DNA from: Streptomyces sp. NBC_01016
GTDB taxonomy: Bacteria > Actinomycetota > Actinomycetes > Streptomycetales > Streptomycetaceae
DNA length: 64,000 nt
Assembly (NCBI RefSeq): GCF_026341035.1
Contig: NZ_JAPEOQ010000001.1
Location: 744,001-808,000, forward strand
Direction of reading: 5' to 3'
Below the pieces are notes generated by a model, which did not search any database, was not told the origin of the DNA, and worked only from the letters and a program-made list of their open reading frames with translations. The position numbers and the translations under genes were made by a program. The stretch's first letter is position 1. Each line of letters opens with the position of its first letter. This document shows positions 17,075-27,042 of this stretch, one piece after another.

Positions 17075-17436
17075 GGTCCGGTCCCCCTCTCGCCGCGCTC
17101 GCCCGCCCATGCGGACGATCCGTTCCGCACGTGAAGTCGGCGGTGTCCAAGGCGCGGAATACCGCCCATCCGCCACGGCTCGGCCATAACAAACCGGCCA
17201 TGAACACGGATCCGAACTTCGCGTGCGGAATCACCGTGCAGCGATCCCGGAAAACGTGGGGATCTTGGTCAATAACTGTGGACACGAGAAGGCTTGTGAA
17301 TATCCCAGTCACTCATACCGGTGACACCTTGAACGGGGCATGGAACTCTCCGCAGAGCAGCCTGACGGTCACGCAGCGTGACGGGAACCGGGCGTGCCCT
17401 CCGAGGCGCGCGAGCCTTCGAAAACCCCTGTGCGGG
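17075..17436. other. Spacer between the 6C RNA and ssd
   Basis: No gene. It should carry the ssd-tad promoter on the minus strand; a TTGACC hexamer (minus strand, near 17270-17275) is a possible -35, but the -10 is weak. The sequence GTGACACC..GGTGTCAC-like near 17320 forms no clear operator. Confidence 0.35.
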
Positions 17437-17439
17437 CAT

Positions 17440-17546
17440 AAAAAAAGGACCCGAAAACGGGTCCGGACATGCGACGACCCCCGCCGGGGGGGAGAGCGGG
17501 GGTCGTCCCCACGGTCCGACTCGGGGGGGGAGGAGCCAGACCGGGT
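17440..17546 (-). ncRNA. 6C small RNA
   Basis: On the minus strand two hairpins each carry a C-rich loop: the first (about 17541-17512, arms GGTCTGGCTC / GAGTCGGACC) has eight consecutive C, the second (17506-17474, arms ACGACCCCCGC / GCGGGGGTCGT) has seven. A rho-independent terminator follows, stem GGACCC-GTTTTC-GGGTCC (17464-17447) with seven U. This is the defining layout of the actinobacterial 6C RNA, whose C loops pair with G-rich mRNA sites. The place between ssd and the HAD gene matches M. tuberculosis (Rv3660c/Rv3661). The exact 5' end is inferred. Confidence 0.9.
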
Positions 17547-17643
17547 TAGCACGGTCGCGAACGATCCGTGACTTCCATGGTGTACCCGAGAGCCTTCTCA
17601 AGCAAACCCACGCGCCACAGCTTACGCCGAATGGTTGGCGCCT

Positions 17644-18495
17644 ATGCTCGGCCTCGTGGAAAACCACTCCTTGCCTCACTCCACGCCCCGTACAGCGGCG
17701 TTCTTTGACCTGGACAAGACGGTCATCGCTAAGTCGAGCACACTCACGTTCAGCAAGTCGTTCTACCAAGGCGGGCTGATCAACCGGAGGGCCGTACTGC
17801 GCACCGCGTACGCCCAGTTCGTGTTCCTCGCCGGCGGCGCCGACCACGACCAGATGGAGCGGATGCGCGAGTATCTCTCGGCGCTCTGCCGCGGCTGGAA
17901 CGTGCAGCAGGTGAAGGAGATCGTCGCCGAGACCCTGCACGATCTGATCGACCCGATCATCTACGACGAGGCAGCCTCCCTCATCGAGGAGCACCACACC
18001 GCCGGACGCGATGTGGTCATCGTCTCCACATCCGGCGCCGAAGTGGTCGAGCCGGTCGGTGAGCTGCTCGGCGCGGACCGGGTGATCGCCACCCGCATGG
18101 TCGTGGGCGACGACGGCTGCTTCACGGGCGAGGTGGAGTACTACGCGTACGGGCCCACAAAGGCGGAGGCCATCAAGGAACTGGCGCGCTCCGAGGGGTA
18201 CGACCTCGCGCGCTGCCACGCGTACAGCGACTCGGCGACGGATCTGCCGATGCTCAGCTCGGTCGGGCATCCCCATGCCGTCAATCCGGACCGGGCGCTG
18301 CGCCGCGAGGCACTCGCGCGCGGGTGGCCGATCCTCGACTTCCACAAGCCGGTCCGGCTCAAGCAGCGCCTGCCGCATCTGTCCGCGCCCTCACGGCCCG
18401 CGCTGCTCGCGGCGGCCGGGGTCGGCGCGGCCGCGGTCACGGCCGGCCTGGTCTGGTACGCGAGCCGGCGTCGCGCGACGCCAGGCGCCCATTGA
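17644..18495 (+). CDS. HAD-superfamily subfamily IB phosphatase (SerB-like)
   Basis: About 283 residues. Motif I is AAFFDLDKTVIA with the nucleophile Asp in DLDKT. Motif II is VVIVSTSGAE, and motif III/IV is AYSDSATDLPML. The C-terminus has a hydrophobic helix (ALLAAAGVGAAAVTAGLVWYA) followed by basic residues, so the enzyme is probably tail-anchored. Relatives include phosphoserine phosphatase and lipid-phosphate phosphatases; the substrate is unknown. I chose the ATG at 17644; a TTG nine bases upstream is also open. It lies opposite the 6C RNA. Confidence 0.87.
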   Translation: MLGLVENHSLPHSTPRTAAFFDLDKTVIAKSSTLTFSKSFYQGGLINRRAVLRTAYAQFVFLAGGADHDQMERMREYLSALCRGWNVQQVKEIVAETLHDLIDPIIYDEAASLIEEHHTAGRDVVIVSTSGAEVVEPVGELLGADRVIATRMVVGDDGCFTGEVEYYAYGPTKAEAIKELARSEGYDLARCHAYSDSATDLPMLSSVGHPHAVNPDRALRREALARGWPILDFHKPVRLKQRLPHLSAPSRPALLAAAGVGAAAVTAGLVWYASRRRATPGAH

Positions 18496-18776
18496 GGCCA
18501 CCGGTTCGCCCTATTTGAACCTAAAAGTAAAGAAGTGCGGCCAGGGCTTCCGCTTCCCCCAGGGGAGGAGTACAAAGGATTCAACGGCCCGCGAGACCAA
18601 GGACATCCGAGAGGACACCTTCAACCGCAAAAGGCCCCACGGACCGATGCATGAACACCGAGCACCCACGCGACGTCGACCCGTCGATTACGGGCCAGCC
18701 GCACCAGGCAACGGGCAAAGAACCCGACCTGATGGGCAACACTTCGAGGACGCTTGGTAACCCGGTGAACATGCCA

Positions 18777-18804
18777 GCGGCGGTACGAGTATTCGTACCG
18801 CCGC
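18777..18804. terminator. Bidirectional terminator
   Basis: Perfect 12-bp stem GCGGCGGTACGA / TCGTACCGCCGC with a GTAT loop, followed on the plus strand by AACCCTTTTGT. It lies between the convergent HAD and Fic-like genes. The stretch 18496-18776 before it contains no gene I can support. Confidence 0.8.
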
Positions 18805-18841
18805 AACCCTTTTGTCAGGCCTCTTTGTCGGGCCTTTTCCG

Positions 18842-19666
18842 CTACGCGGCACCCCGCTGCAGCGCCTCACAGACGGCCGTCGACTCCCTGACACCCAGCT
18901 CGATCGCCTTGCCGCAGTGGGTGATCCAGGCCGCCATCCCCTCCGGCGTACCGGAGACATAGCCGTCGAGTGCGGCCGCGTAGGACGCCCGGCCGAGTTC
19001 GGCATGGCCCAGCTCCGCCGGACAGACGGACTTCGGGTCGAGACCGCTGCCCACCAGAACGATGCGCTCGGCGGCGCGCGCGACCAGACCGTTGTGCGAG
19101 CCGAAGGGGCGCAGGGCGAGCAGCTCGCCGTGCACGATGGCGGCGTTCACCAGGGCCGGCGCCGCGCTCTCGGCGATGATCAGCTGCGAGAGCCCCTCCA
19201 GGCGGCCCGCCACCTCCTCGGCGTCCGGCACCGGGAGTTCGACGAGCGGCTCGTCGACCGACTCGTCCCCGAGCCGCGGCCGACCCACCGCGTCGCTCTT
19301 GTCGGCCGCCGCGACCAGGTGGAGGCGCGCGAGCACCCGCAGGGGCGACTGCCGCCAGATGGAGAGAAGTTGACCGGCCTCGGCGGTCAGCCGCAGGGCC
19401 GCGCCGACCGTGGGGGCCTCCTTGTCGCCGTCGCCGCCACTGAAGTCGGTGCGCCTGCGCACCTCTTCGAGCGGCCAGTCGGCACCGGAGAGCGCCGCGC
19501 TGCCGCGCGCCCCGCGCAGTGCCGCCTCGGACGTGATCTCGTTGCTGCGACGCCGCATGACCCGGTGTCCGTAGACCCGGTCCACAGCCTTGCGCACGGC
19601 GTCCACGGAATCGGCCACACCCGGCAGGTCGGCCAGGGCGGCGAGGGGGTCGGCTGTCGTACTCAT
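18842..19666 (-). CDS. Fic-like protein with degenerate active site
   Basis: A 274-residue protein. The stretch VNAAIVHGELLALRPFGSHNGLVARAAERI lines up with the Fic motif HPFxxGNGRxxR, but the catalytic His is Arg (RPF) and the GNGR loop reads SHNGLVAR. AMP transfer by the usual mechanism is therefore unlikely. An N-terminal segment (ITSEAALRGARGSAALSGADW) resembles the substrate-binding region of Fic proteins (SSxIEG-like). The ATG at 19666 (MSTTADPL) is the natural start. It diverges from the CooC-like gene with a 95-base spacer. Confidence 0.72.
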   Translation of the reverse strand: MSTTADPLAALADLPGVADSVDAVRKAVDRVYGHRVMRRRSNEITSEAALRGARGSAALSGADWPLEEVRRRTDFSGGDGDKEAPTVGAALRLTAEAGQLLSIWRQSPLRVLARLHLVAAADKSDAVGRPRLGDESVDEPLVELPVPDAEEVAGRLEGLSQLIIAESAAPALVNAAIVHGELLALRPFGSHNGLVARAAERIVLVGSGLDPKSVCPAELGHAELGRASYAAALDGYVSGTPEGMAAWITHCGKAIELGVRESTAVCEALQRGAA

Positions 19667-19761
19667 GAGTACGACCCTACGGGCCACGCGGCGCCGCCCC
19701 ACGAAGGAGTGGTCTTCTTCACGCCACATCGACACGGACAGCGACCGTACGGATACCCTTC

Positions 19762-20748
19762 GTGAACATGAAGATCGCTTTCGTTGGGAAGGGCGGCAGT
19801 GGCAAGACCACGCTGTCCTCACTGTTCATCCGCCACCTCGCCGGCACCGGCTCCCCGGTCATCGCCGTCGACGCCGACATCAATCAGCACCTCGGGGCCG
19901 CGCTCGGGCTCGACGAGGGCGTCGCGGGCGAGCTGCCCGCGCTGGGGGCCCGGCTGCCCCTGATCAAGGACTATCTGCGCGGCTCGAACCCGCGGATCGC
20001 CTCGGCCGACACGATGATCAAGACCACGCCGCCCGGCGAGGGCTCGCGACTGCTCAGGGTCCGCGAGAACAATCCGGTGTACGACGCCTGCGCCCGCGAC
20101 GTGGAACTCGACGGCCAGGCCGTGCGTTTGATGGTCACCGGGCCTTTCACCGAGGCCGACCTCGGTGTCGCCTGCTACCACTCCAAGACCGGAGCGGTGG
20201 AGCTGTGCCTGAACCACCTCGTCGACGGCCGGGGTGAGTACGTGGTGGTCGACATGACCGCGGGCTCCGACTCCTTCGCTTCGGGCATGTTCACCCGCTT
20301 CGACATGACCTTCCTGGTGGCCGAGCCGACCCGCAAGGGCGTCTCGGTCTATCGCCAGTACAAGGAGTACGCCCGGGACTTCGGGATCGACCTGAAGGTG
20401 GTGGGCAACAAAGTGCGGGACGCGGACGACCTGGAGTTCCTGCGCTCCGAGGTCGGCGAGGACCTGCTCGTCACCGTCGGGCACTCGGACTGGGTGCGCG
20501 CCATGGAGAAGGGCCGCCCGCCGCGCTTCGAGCTCCTGGAGGAGCCCAACAAGGCTTCCCTGCGGACACTTCAGGACGCGGCCGACGCCACGTACGAGGT
20601 GCGCGACTGGGAGCGCTACACGCGCCAGATGGTCCACTTCCACCTGAAGAACGCCCAGAGCTGGGGCAACGAGAAAACGGGGGCCGACCTGGCGTCCCAG
20701 GTCGACCCCGACTTCGTCCTGCGGGAGAGCGTCGCAGCTACTGCCTGA
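19762..20748 (+). CDS. CooC/MinD-type P-loop ATPase
   Basis: 328 residues. The deviant Walker A motif is FVGKGGSGKTTL (about 7-18), with both lysines intact. DADINQHLGAALGL is the switch I region and VVVDMTAGSDSFASGMF is the Walker B region. CooC proteins are dimeric ATPases that insert nickel into CO dehydrogenase, but no such enzyme or nickel gene is nearby, so the role is open. The GTG at 19762 or the ATG at 19768 could be the start. Confidence 0.85.
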   Translation: MNMKIAFVGKGGSGKTTLSSLFIRHLAGTGSPVIAVDADINQHLGAALGLDEGVAGELPALGARLPLIKDYLRGSNPRIASADTMIKTTPPGEGSRLLRVRENNPVYDACARDVELDGQAVRLMVTGPFTEADLGVACYHSKTGAVELCLNHLVDGRGEYVVVDMTAGSDSFASGMFTRFDMTFLVAEPTRKGVSVYRQYKEYARDFGIDLKVVGNKVRDADDLEFLRSEVGEDLLVTVGHSDWVRAMEKGRPPRFELLEEPNKASLRTLQDAADATYEVRDWERYTRQMVHFHLKNAQSWGNEKTGADLASQVDPDFVLRESVAATA

Positions 20749-20766
20749 GCAAGTGCCGGACGGTAC

Positions 20767-22074
20767 CTACGACTTGGCGGCCGGGGCTCCCGGTACCCCC
20801 TTCGGGGCCGGGGCCCGCTTGCCGCCGAGGTAGGACTCCCAGCCCTTCTTCGGGCCCTCGCCCACGCCGAGACCGCCGAGCTTCTTCAGGGTCTTCGGGT
20901 CCTGGGCGTCGAGCCAGTCGGTGAGCTGCCGGAAGGAGACGCAGCGGACGTCGGGCTTCTTGCAGACCTTCTCGACCGTCTCCTCGACGGCGCGCATATA
21001 GGTGCCGCCGTTCCAGGACTCGAAGTGGTTGCCGATGACGAGCGGCGCGCGGTTGCCCTTGTAGGCGCGGTCGAAGCCCGCGAGCAGGCTGTCGCGCATC
21101 TGGTCACCCCAGTACTCGCGCTTCGCGGGATCGCCCTGGGTCGCCGTGCCGGACTGGTTGACCATGAAGTTGTAGTCCATGGTCAGCTGCTCGTAGGAGT
21201 GGCCCTTGAACGGGACGAGCTGCATCGACAGGTCCCACAGGCCGTTCTTCTTCTTGGGCCAGACCTGGTTGTTGACGCCGCTGGTGTCGTAGCGGAAGCC
21301 GAGCTCGCTCGCGGCGCGCGTGAAGTTGTCCTTGCCCTCGAGGCAGGGGGTGCGGGCGCCGATGAGCTCCTTGTCGTAGTCGAAGGGCAGCGGCGCTGAC
21401 CGGTTCAGGCCCGAGTTGGACTTCCAGCCCTTCACGAACGACTTGGCCTGCTTGATCTCGCTCTTCCACTCGGCCACCGACCACTGGCCCACTCCGCCGT
21501 TCTTGCCGCAGAAGTGGCCGTTGAAGTGAGTGCCGATCTCGTTGCCCTCGAGCCAGGCGCCGCGCAGTTGCTCGACGGTGTCCTTGATTCCCTTGGCGTC
21601 GTTGAAGCCGATGTCCGAGCGGCCGGCCGAGTGCTGCGGCGCGTGGTACTTGCCCGCCTTGCCCTCCGGGAGCAGATACACGCCGCTCAGGAAGTACGTC
21701 ATGGCCGCGTTGTTCTCCTTCGCGACCTTACGGAAGTGCGAGAAGAGCTTCTGGCTGTCCTCGCCCGCGCCGTCCCAGGAGAAGACCACGAACTGCGGCG
21801 GCTTCTGCCCCGGTCTGAGGCGCTCGGCCCGTGGCAGGTTCGGCTGCCGCCCGGTGTACGCGGTCGAGCCGTCGCCGATCAGCTTGATCGCGCTGCCCGG
21901 CTTGGCCTTCTTCGGGCCGGGGGCACCCTGCTGGGGCTTGGTCTTCACGGTGCGGTGCTCGCTGGATCCGCCGGTTTTCCCGGTGGCGCATCCGGCGAGT
22001 GCCGCGGCGCACGCCGCGGCGGCGGTGATGCCCGCGGCGAGCCGCTTGGCGGCAATCCTGTGGGTGGCGGCCAT
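20767..22074 (-). CDS. Secreted lipoprotein of the polysaccharide-deacetylase fold
   Basis: 435 residues. The signal peptide ends in the lipobox LAGC at about residue 29. The mature part contains QFVVFSWDGAGEDSQ (motif 1 region, with Asp in a WDG context) and EGNEIGTHFNGHFCG (the HxxxH-like metal motif of CE4 deacetylases). Other CE4 landmarks are altered, so the enzymatic activity is uncertain. It is likely a cell-wall or exopolysaccharide protein anchored outside the membrane. It is convergent with the CooC-like gene, with only 18 bases between the stops. Confidence 0.82.
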   Translation of the reverse strand: MAATHRIAAKRLAAGITAAAACAAALAGCATGKTGGSSEHRTVKTKPQQGAPGPKKAKPGSAIKLIGDGSTAYTGRQPNLPRAERLRPGQKPPQFVVFSWDGAGEDSQKLFSHFRKVAKENNAAMTYFLSGVYLLPEGKAGKYHAPQHSAGRSDIGFNDAKGIKDTVEQLRGAWLEGNEIGTHFNGHFCGKNGGVGQWSVAEWKSEIKQAKSFVKGWKSNSGLNRSAPLPFDYDKELIGARTPCLEGKDNFTRAASELGFRYDTSGVNNQVWPKKKNGLWDLSMQLVPFKGHSYEQLTMDYNFMVNQSGTATQGDPAKREYWGDQMRDSLLAGFDRAYKGNRAPLVIGNHFESWNGGTYMRAVEETVEKVCKKPDVRCVSFRQLTDWLDAQDPKTLKKLGGLGVGEGPKKGWESYLGGKRAPAPKGVPGAPAAKS

Positions 22075-22421
22075 CTTCCGCCCACCTTCTTCCTGGAGTC
22101 GGCTTGTGTGGCGGTGAAAAGAGATGAATGCCCGTTATGCACGGACAACGCCGTCACGGTGACACGAGGGCCGAACCGAATTAGTCCGACAAGCCGACAA
22201 GCCTTCTTATTCACTACTGAGCGTGAACTGGTAACCCATTTGCACCTTTTATCCGGCCACAATCTTTACTCTGCATTACGATTCATTTACCGACCGCTAC
22301 TGAGCGTTGATTTCATCCCGCCGCTGCACGCCGTGAACCACGGCCGCGATCGACCCCGCCCACCGCAAGGGGTCACCCCACATTCCGCGACCGCGCTGCA
22401 CCCCGGAGGAGACGGGAAACC
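22075..22421. other. AT-rich divergent promoter region
   Basis: No gene. GC drops clearly between 22180 and 22320, the usual look of Streptomyces promoter DNA. It serves the lipoprotein (minus) and the SulP fusion (plus). I see no certain operator. Confidence 0.5.
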
Positions 22422-24800
22422 ATGTCAGCCTGCGTATCCACCCACACCAGTGACTCCGGCCGGACGGGCGAGCCCTCGGACGCCGCCCGCACCGCACACA
22501 GTCCACCGCCCACGCCCCGCCGCTTCCGCATCGCGGGAGCCGACTTCTCCGCGTCCATCGCGGTCTTCCTCATCGCCCTGCCGCTGTCCCTGGGCATCGC
22601 CCTCGCGACCGGCGCGCCCCTGGAGTCGGGGCTCGTCGCCGCCGCCGTCGGCGGTATCGTCGCCGGCTGCGTCGGCGGAGCGCCGCTCCAGGTCAGCGGG
22701 CCCGCCGCGGGCCTCACCGTCGTCACCGCCGAGCTGATCCAGCGCTACGGATGGCGGACCACCTGCGCCGTCACCGTCCTCGCCGGCCTCGCCCAACTCG
22801 GCCTCGGCTGCCTACGAGTGGCCCGCACCGCCCTCGCCGTCAGCCCCGCCGTCGTCCACGGCATGCTCGCCGGCATCGGTGTCACCATCGCCGTCGCCCA
22901 GCTGCACATCATGCTCGGCGGCTCCCCCGAGAGCTCCGTGCTCGCCAACGTGGCGTCCCTGCCGCAGCAGTTGGCGGATGCCCAGCCCGCCGCCCTGGGC
23001 GTCAGCGCGCTCACGCTCACGGTGCTGCTCGCCTGGCCGCGCATCCCGGGGCGGATCGGCCGCTTCGCGCGCAAGGTGCCGGCCGCGCTCATCGCCGTGA
23101 CCGCCGCGAGCGTGACCGCCGCGCTGCTCGGGCTCAGCCTGCCCGAGGTCGATCTGCCCTCCTGGAGCAGCCATGCGCTCGCCGGGCTTCCGGACGGGCC
23201 CGTGCTCGGCCTCGTCGCCGCCGTCCTGACGACCACGCTCGTGTGCAGCGTGCAGTCGCTGCTCGGGGCGGTCGCCGTGGACAAGATGACCGCCAAGCGC
23301 TCGGACCTGCCGCCCGCGATGCGCCGCTCGAACCTGGACCGGGAGCTGCTCGCGCAGGGCGCGTCGAACATCGTCTCCGGATCGCTCGGCGGGCTGCCCG
23401 TCGCCGGGGTCGCGGTGCGCAGTTCGGCGAACGTGAACGCGGGCGCCGTGAGCGGGAACTCCTCGATGCTGCACGGCGTTTGGGTAGTAGCCGCCACGCT
23501 GCTCCTGGTCCCCGTCCTGGAGCTGATCCCGCTCGCCGCGCTCGCCGCCCTGGTGATGGCGGTCGGCATCCAGATGGTGTCCCTGAACCACATCCGCACG
23601 GTCACCCGCCACCGTGAGGTCCTGGTGTACGTGGTCACCACCCTCGGCGTCGTCGTCTTCGGCGTGCTCGAAGGCGTCGGGCTCGGCGTCGCGGTCGCCG
23701 TCGGCGTCGCCCTGCACCGCCTCGCGCGCACCCGCATCACGCACGAGGTGGATTCCCGCGGCGTCCACCACGTGCGCGTACGGGGGCAGTTGACGTTCCT
23801 CGCGGTGCCCCGGCTCAGCCGGACCCTGCACCAGGTGCCGCACACCGCGGACTGCGTCGTGGAGCTGGACGGGTCCTTCATGGACCACGCCGCGTACGAG
23901 GCGCTGCAGGACTGGCAGAAGTCGCACACCACGCAGGGCGGCAAGGTCGAGGTGGCCGGGCGCGGAGGGGCCAGGATCGCCGAACCCGCGCGCGCGAGCC
24001 ACACCTGCTGCCGCCCCTGGACGCCGTGGCGCAACCACCACTGCGACCGGCCCTCGCACGACCCGGCGGCGGCGCCCCGGGCCATCGAGCCGCGGCGGGC
24101 CGGCGGGCATCAACTGGCCACCGGGATCAGCGCGTTCCAGCGCAATACGGCGCCGCTGGTGCGCGAGGAGCTGGCGCGGCTCGCGCGCGAGGGGCAGAAG
24201 CCCACGCAGCTGTTCCTGACGTGCGCCGACTCCCGGCTCGTCACGTCGATGATCACGTCGAGCGGTCCTGGTGATCTGTTCGTCGTGAGGAATGTGGGCA
24301 ACCTCGTGCCCCTGCCCGGCGCCGAGAGCGCGGACGACTCGGTGGCCGCCGCCATCGAGTACGCCGTGGACGTGCTCGAGGTCCAGTCGATCACCGTGTG
24401 CGGGCACTCCGGATGCGGGGCGATGCAGGCGCTGTTGAGCAGTCCCCCGAGCGGCCACGGGGCGCTCACACCGCTCAAGCGCTGGCTGCGGCACGGGATG
24501 CCGAGCCTGGAGCGGATGTCCGACGCAGGGCTGCCGTGGGCGCGGCTCGCGGGGCGGGCGCCCGCCGACACGGTCGAGCAGCTCTGCCTGACCAATGTCG
24601 TCCAGCAGTTGGAGCACTTGCGCGAGCACGAGTGCGTGGCGCGCGCCCTGGAGCGGGGCGCGCTCGAACTGCACGGCATGTACTTCCATGTCGGGGAGGC
24701 GCAGGCGTACTTGCTCGACGAGGCCGACCCGGTCTTCGGACAGGTCGGGGCCACCGCCCTCGACGGCAGCCTCGACGGAGGCAGCGCCACGCGGGCCTGA
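22422..24800 (+). CDS. SulP-family transporter fused to beta-carbonic anhydrase
   Basis: 792 residues. Residues about 35-430 form a SulP anion transporter with many membrane helices, and a STAS-like domain follows (about 440-525). From about 555 there is a beta-carbonic anhydrase with zinc ligands Cys601 (CADSR, with the Asp603/Arg605 dyad), His662 and Cys665 (CGHSGCG). Such fusions are thought to import bicarbonate or sulfate and interconvert CO2 and bicarbonate at the inner face. A Cys/His-rich linker (CCRPWTPWRNHHC) joins the halves. The ATG at 22422 follows GGAGGAGACGGG. Confidence 0.92.
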   Translation: MSACVSTHTSDSGRTGEPSDAARTAHSPPPTPRRFRIAGADFSASIAVFLIALPLSLGIALATGAPLESGLVAAAVGGIVAGCVGGAPLQVSGPAAGLTVVTAELIQRYGWRTTCAVTVLAGLAQLGLGCLRVARTALAVSPAVVHGMLAGIGVTIAVAQLHIMLGGSPESSVLANVASLPQQLADAQPAALGVSALTLTVLLAWPRIPGRIGRFARKVPAALIAVTAASVTAALLGLSLPEVDLPSWSSHALAGLPDGPVLGLVAAVLTTTLVCSVQSLLGAVAVDKMTAKRSDLPPAMRRSNLDRELLAQGASNIVSGSLGGLPVAGVAVRSSANVNAGAVSGNSSMLHGVWVVAATLLLVPVLELIPLAALAALVMAVGIQMVSLNHIRTVTRHREVLVYVVTTLGVVVFGVLEGVGLGVAVAVGVALHRLARTRITHEVDSRGVHHVRVRGQLTFLAVPRLSRTLHQVPHTADCVVELDGSFMDHAAYEALQDWQKSHTTQGGKVEVAGRGGARIAEPARASHTCCRPWTPWRNHHCDRPSHDPAAAPRAIEPRRAGGHQLATGISAFQRNTAPLVREELARLAREGQKPTQLFLTCADSRLVTSMITSSGPGDLFVVRNVGNLVPLPGAESADDSVAAAIEYAVDVLEVQSITVCGHSGCGAMQALLSSPPSGHGALTPLKRWLRHGMPSLERMSDAGLPWARLAGRAPADTVEQLCLTNVVQQLEHLREHECVARALERGALELHGMYFHVGEAQAYLLDEADPVFGQVGATALDGSLDGGSATRA

Positions 24801-24838
24801 ACCGACCCGTCCCCGCCTCCGTGCAATCAGATGAGACC

Positions 24839-24869
24839 GTAGGGCTCCCGACCAGGTCGGGAGCCCTAC
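24839..24869 (+). terminator. Terminator after the SulP fusion gene
   Basis: Perfect 14-bp arms GTAGGGCTCCCGAC / GTCGGGAGCCCTAC around a CAG loop, 38 bases after the stop. Confidence 0.8.
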
Positions 24870-24987
24870 GCGTACAGGTCTAAACCAATTCGCGGACCCC
24901 CCTTGTCACCAGGGGTCGCGGTCTGATGAGCTGTGGCCTGGGACACAACGGTCGCCTCCGACACAAACACTGCATGGGAGAAGCGTC

Positions 24988-26943
24988 GTGAGCAACGAAA
25001 GCCTGGCCAACCTCTTGAAGGAGGAGCGACGCTTCGCGCCGCCCGCTGACCTGGCCGCGAACGCCAACGTCACGGCCGAGGCGTACGAGCAGGCCAAGGC
25101 TGACCGGCTCGGTTTCTGGGCCGAGCAGGCCCGCCGCCTCACCTGGGACACCGAGCCGACCGAGACGCTCGACTGGTCGAACCCGCCGTTCGCCAAGTGG
25201 TTCAAGGACGGCAAGCTCAACGTCGCGTACAACTGCGTCGACCGCCACGTAGAGGCAGGAAACGGCGACCGCGTCGCGATCCACTTCGAGGGCGAGCCCG
25301 GCGACAGCCGCGCGATCACCTACGCCGAGCTCAAGGACGAGGTCAGCCAGGCCGCAAATGCCCTGACCGAGCTGGGCGTTCAGACCGGCGACCGGGTCGC
25401 CGTCTACCTGCCGATGATCCCGGAAGCGGTCATCTCGATGCTCGCCTGCGCGCGCATCGGCGCCGCGCACTCGGTGGTCTTCGGCGGCTTCTCGGCCGAC
25501 GCCATCGCCAAGCGCATCGAGGACGCCGACGCCAAGGTTGTCATCACTTCCGACGGCGGCTACCGGCGCGGCAAGCCGTCCGCGCTCAAGCCCGCGGTCG
25601 ACGAGGCGCTGACCCGCGTATCGGTCGAGCACGTTCTGGTCGTGCAGCGCACCGAGCAGGAAGTGGCCTGGACCGAGGGCCGCGACCTGTGGTGGCACGA
25701 GACCGTCGGCCGCCAGTCCACCGAGCACACGCCGCAGGCCTTCGACGCCGAGCAGCCGCTGTTCATCCTGTACACGTCGGGTACGACGGGTAAGCCGAAG
25801 GGCATCCTGCACACGTCGGGCGGCTACCTGACGCAGGCGTCGTACACGCACCACGCGGTCTTCGACCTGAAGCCGGAGACGGACGTCTACTGGTGCACCG
25901 CCGACATCGGCTGGGTCACCGGACACTCGTACATCACGTACGGCCCGCTCTCGAACGGCGCGACGCAGGTCATCTACGAGGGCACCCCGGACACCCCGCA
26001 CCAGGGCCGCATCTCCGAGATCGTGCAGAAGTACGGCGTCACGATCCTCTACACGGCGCCCACCCTGATCCGTACGTTCATGAAGTGGGGCGACGAGATC
26101 CCCGCGAAGTTCGACCTGAGCAGCCTGCGCGTGCTCGGGTCAGTGGGCGAGCCGATCAACCCCGAGGCCTGGGTCTGGTACCGGAAGAACTTCGGCGCCG
26201 ACAAGTGCCCCGTCGTGGACACCTGGTGGCAGACCGAGACCGGCGCGATCATGATCTCGCCGCTGCCGGGCGTCACCGAGACCAAGCCGGGCTCCGCCCA
26301 GCGCGCGCTGCCGGGTATCTCCGCGACCGTCCTCGACGACGAGGCGAACGAGGTGCCGAACGGCGGGGGTGGCTATCTCGCCCTCACCGAGCCGTGGCCT
26401 TCGATGCTGCGCACCATCTGGGGCGACGACCAGCGGTTCATCGACACGTACTGGTCGCGCTTCGAGGGCAAGTACTTCGCCGGTGACGGTGCCAAGAAGG
26501 ACGAGGACGGCGACATCTGGCTGCTCGGCCGGGTCGACGACGTCATGCTCGTCTCCGGGCACAACATCTCGACGACCGAGGTCGAATCCGCGCTCGTCTC
26601 GCACCCGTCCGTCGCCGAGGCCGCCGTGGTCGGCGCCGCCGACGAAACGACCGGACAGTCCATCGTCGCCTTCGTGATCCTGCGCGGCAGCGCGAACGCG
26701 GACGACGCCTCGCTGGTGGCGGACCTCCGCAACCACGTGGGCACGTCCCTCGGCCCGATCGCCAAGCCCAAGCGGATCCTGCCGGTCGCCGAGCTGCCCA
26801 AGACGCGCTCCGGCAAGATCATGCGCCGCCTCCTGCGCGACGTCGCGGAGAACCGGGCGGTGGGAGACGTCACGACGCTCGCCGACTCCTCCGTGATGGA
26901 CCTGATCCAGGCGGAGCTGCCCTCGGCGTCCAGCGAGGACTGA
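24988..26943 (+). CDS. acsA: Acetyl-CoA synthetase
   Basis: 651 residues, the standard length. It forms acetyl-CoA from acetate, ATP and CoA through acetyl-AMP. The AMP-binding loop is [12 protein letters not shown], the A5 region is DTWWQTETG, and the hinge and C-terminal motif is [10 protein letters not shown], in which Lys610 is the residue usually acetylated to switch the enzyme off. The start is the GTG at 24988, after GGGAGAAGC. It stands alone with its own terminator. Confidence 0.97.
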   Translation: MSNESLANLLKEERRFAPPADLAANANVTAEAYEQAKADRLGFWAEQARRLTWDTEPTETLDWSNPPFAKWFKDGKLNVAYNCVDRHVEAGNGDRVAIHFEGEPGDSRAITYAELKDEVSQAANALTELGVQTGDRVAVYLPMIPEAVISMLACARIGAAHSVVFGGFSADAIAKRIEDADAKVVITSDGGYRRGKPSALKPAVDEALTRVSVEHVLVVQRTEQEVAWTEGRDLWWHETVGRQSTEHTPQAFDAEQPLFILYTSGTTGKPKGILHTSGGYLTQASYTHHAVFDLKPETDVYWCTADIGWVTGHSYITYGPLSNGATQVIYEGTPDTPHQGRISEIVQKYGVTILYTAPTLIRTFMKWGDEIPAKFDLSSLRVLGSVGEPINPEAWVWYRKNFGADKCPVVDTWWQTETGAIMISPLPGVTETKPGSAQRALPGISATVLDDEANEVPNGGGGYLALTEPWPSMLRTIWGDDQRFIDTYWSRFEGKYFAGDGAKKDEDGDIWLLGRVDDVMLVSGHNISTTEVESALVSHPSVAEAAVVGAADETTGQSIVAFVILRGSANADDASLVADLRNHVGTSLGPIAKPKRILPVAELPKTRSGKIMRRLLRDVAENRAVGDVTTLADSSVMDLIQAELPSASSED

Positions 26944-26963
26944 CCCGCGTACGAACCCACGGG

Positions 26964-26997
26964 AACGGGCATCCGGCGAGCGCGCCGGGTGCCCGTT
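26964..26997 (+). terminator. Terminator after acsA
   Basis: 15-bp arms AACGGGCATCCGGCG / CGCCGGGTGCCCGTT (one G-T pair), loop AGCG, followed by TCG. It is 20 bases past the acsA stop. Confidence 0.75.
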
Positions 26998-27042
26998 TCG
27001 TGCGTATGGTGATGATCACCAAGCAGGCCCGCGCACCCGGTA

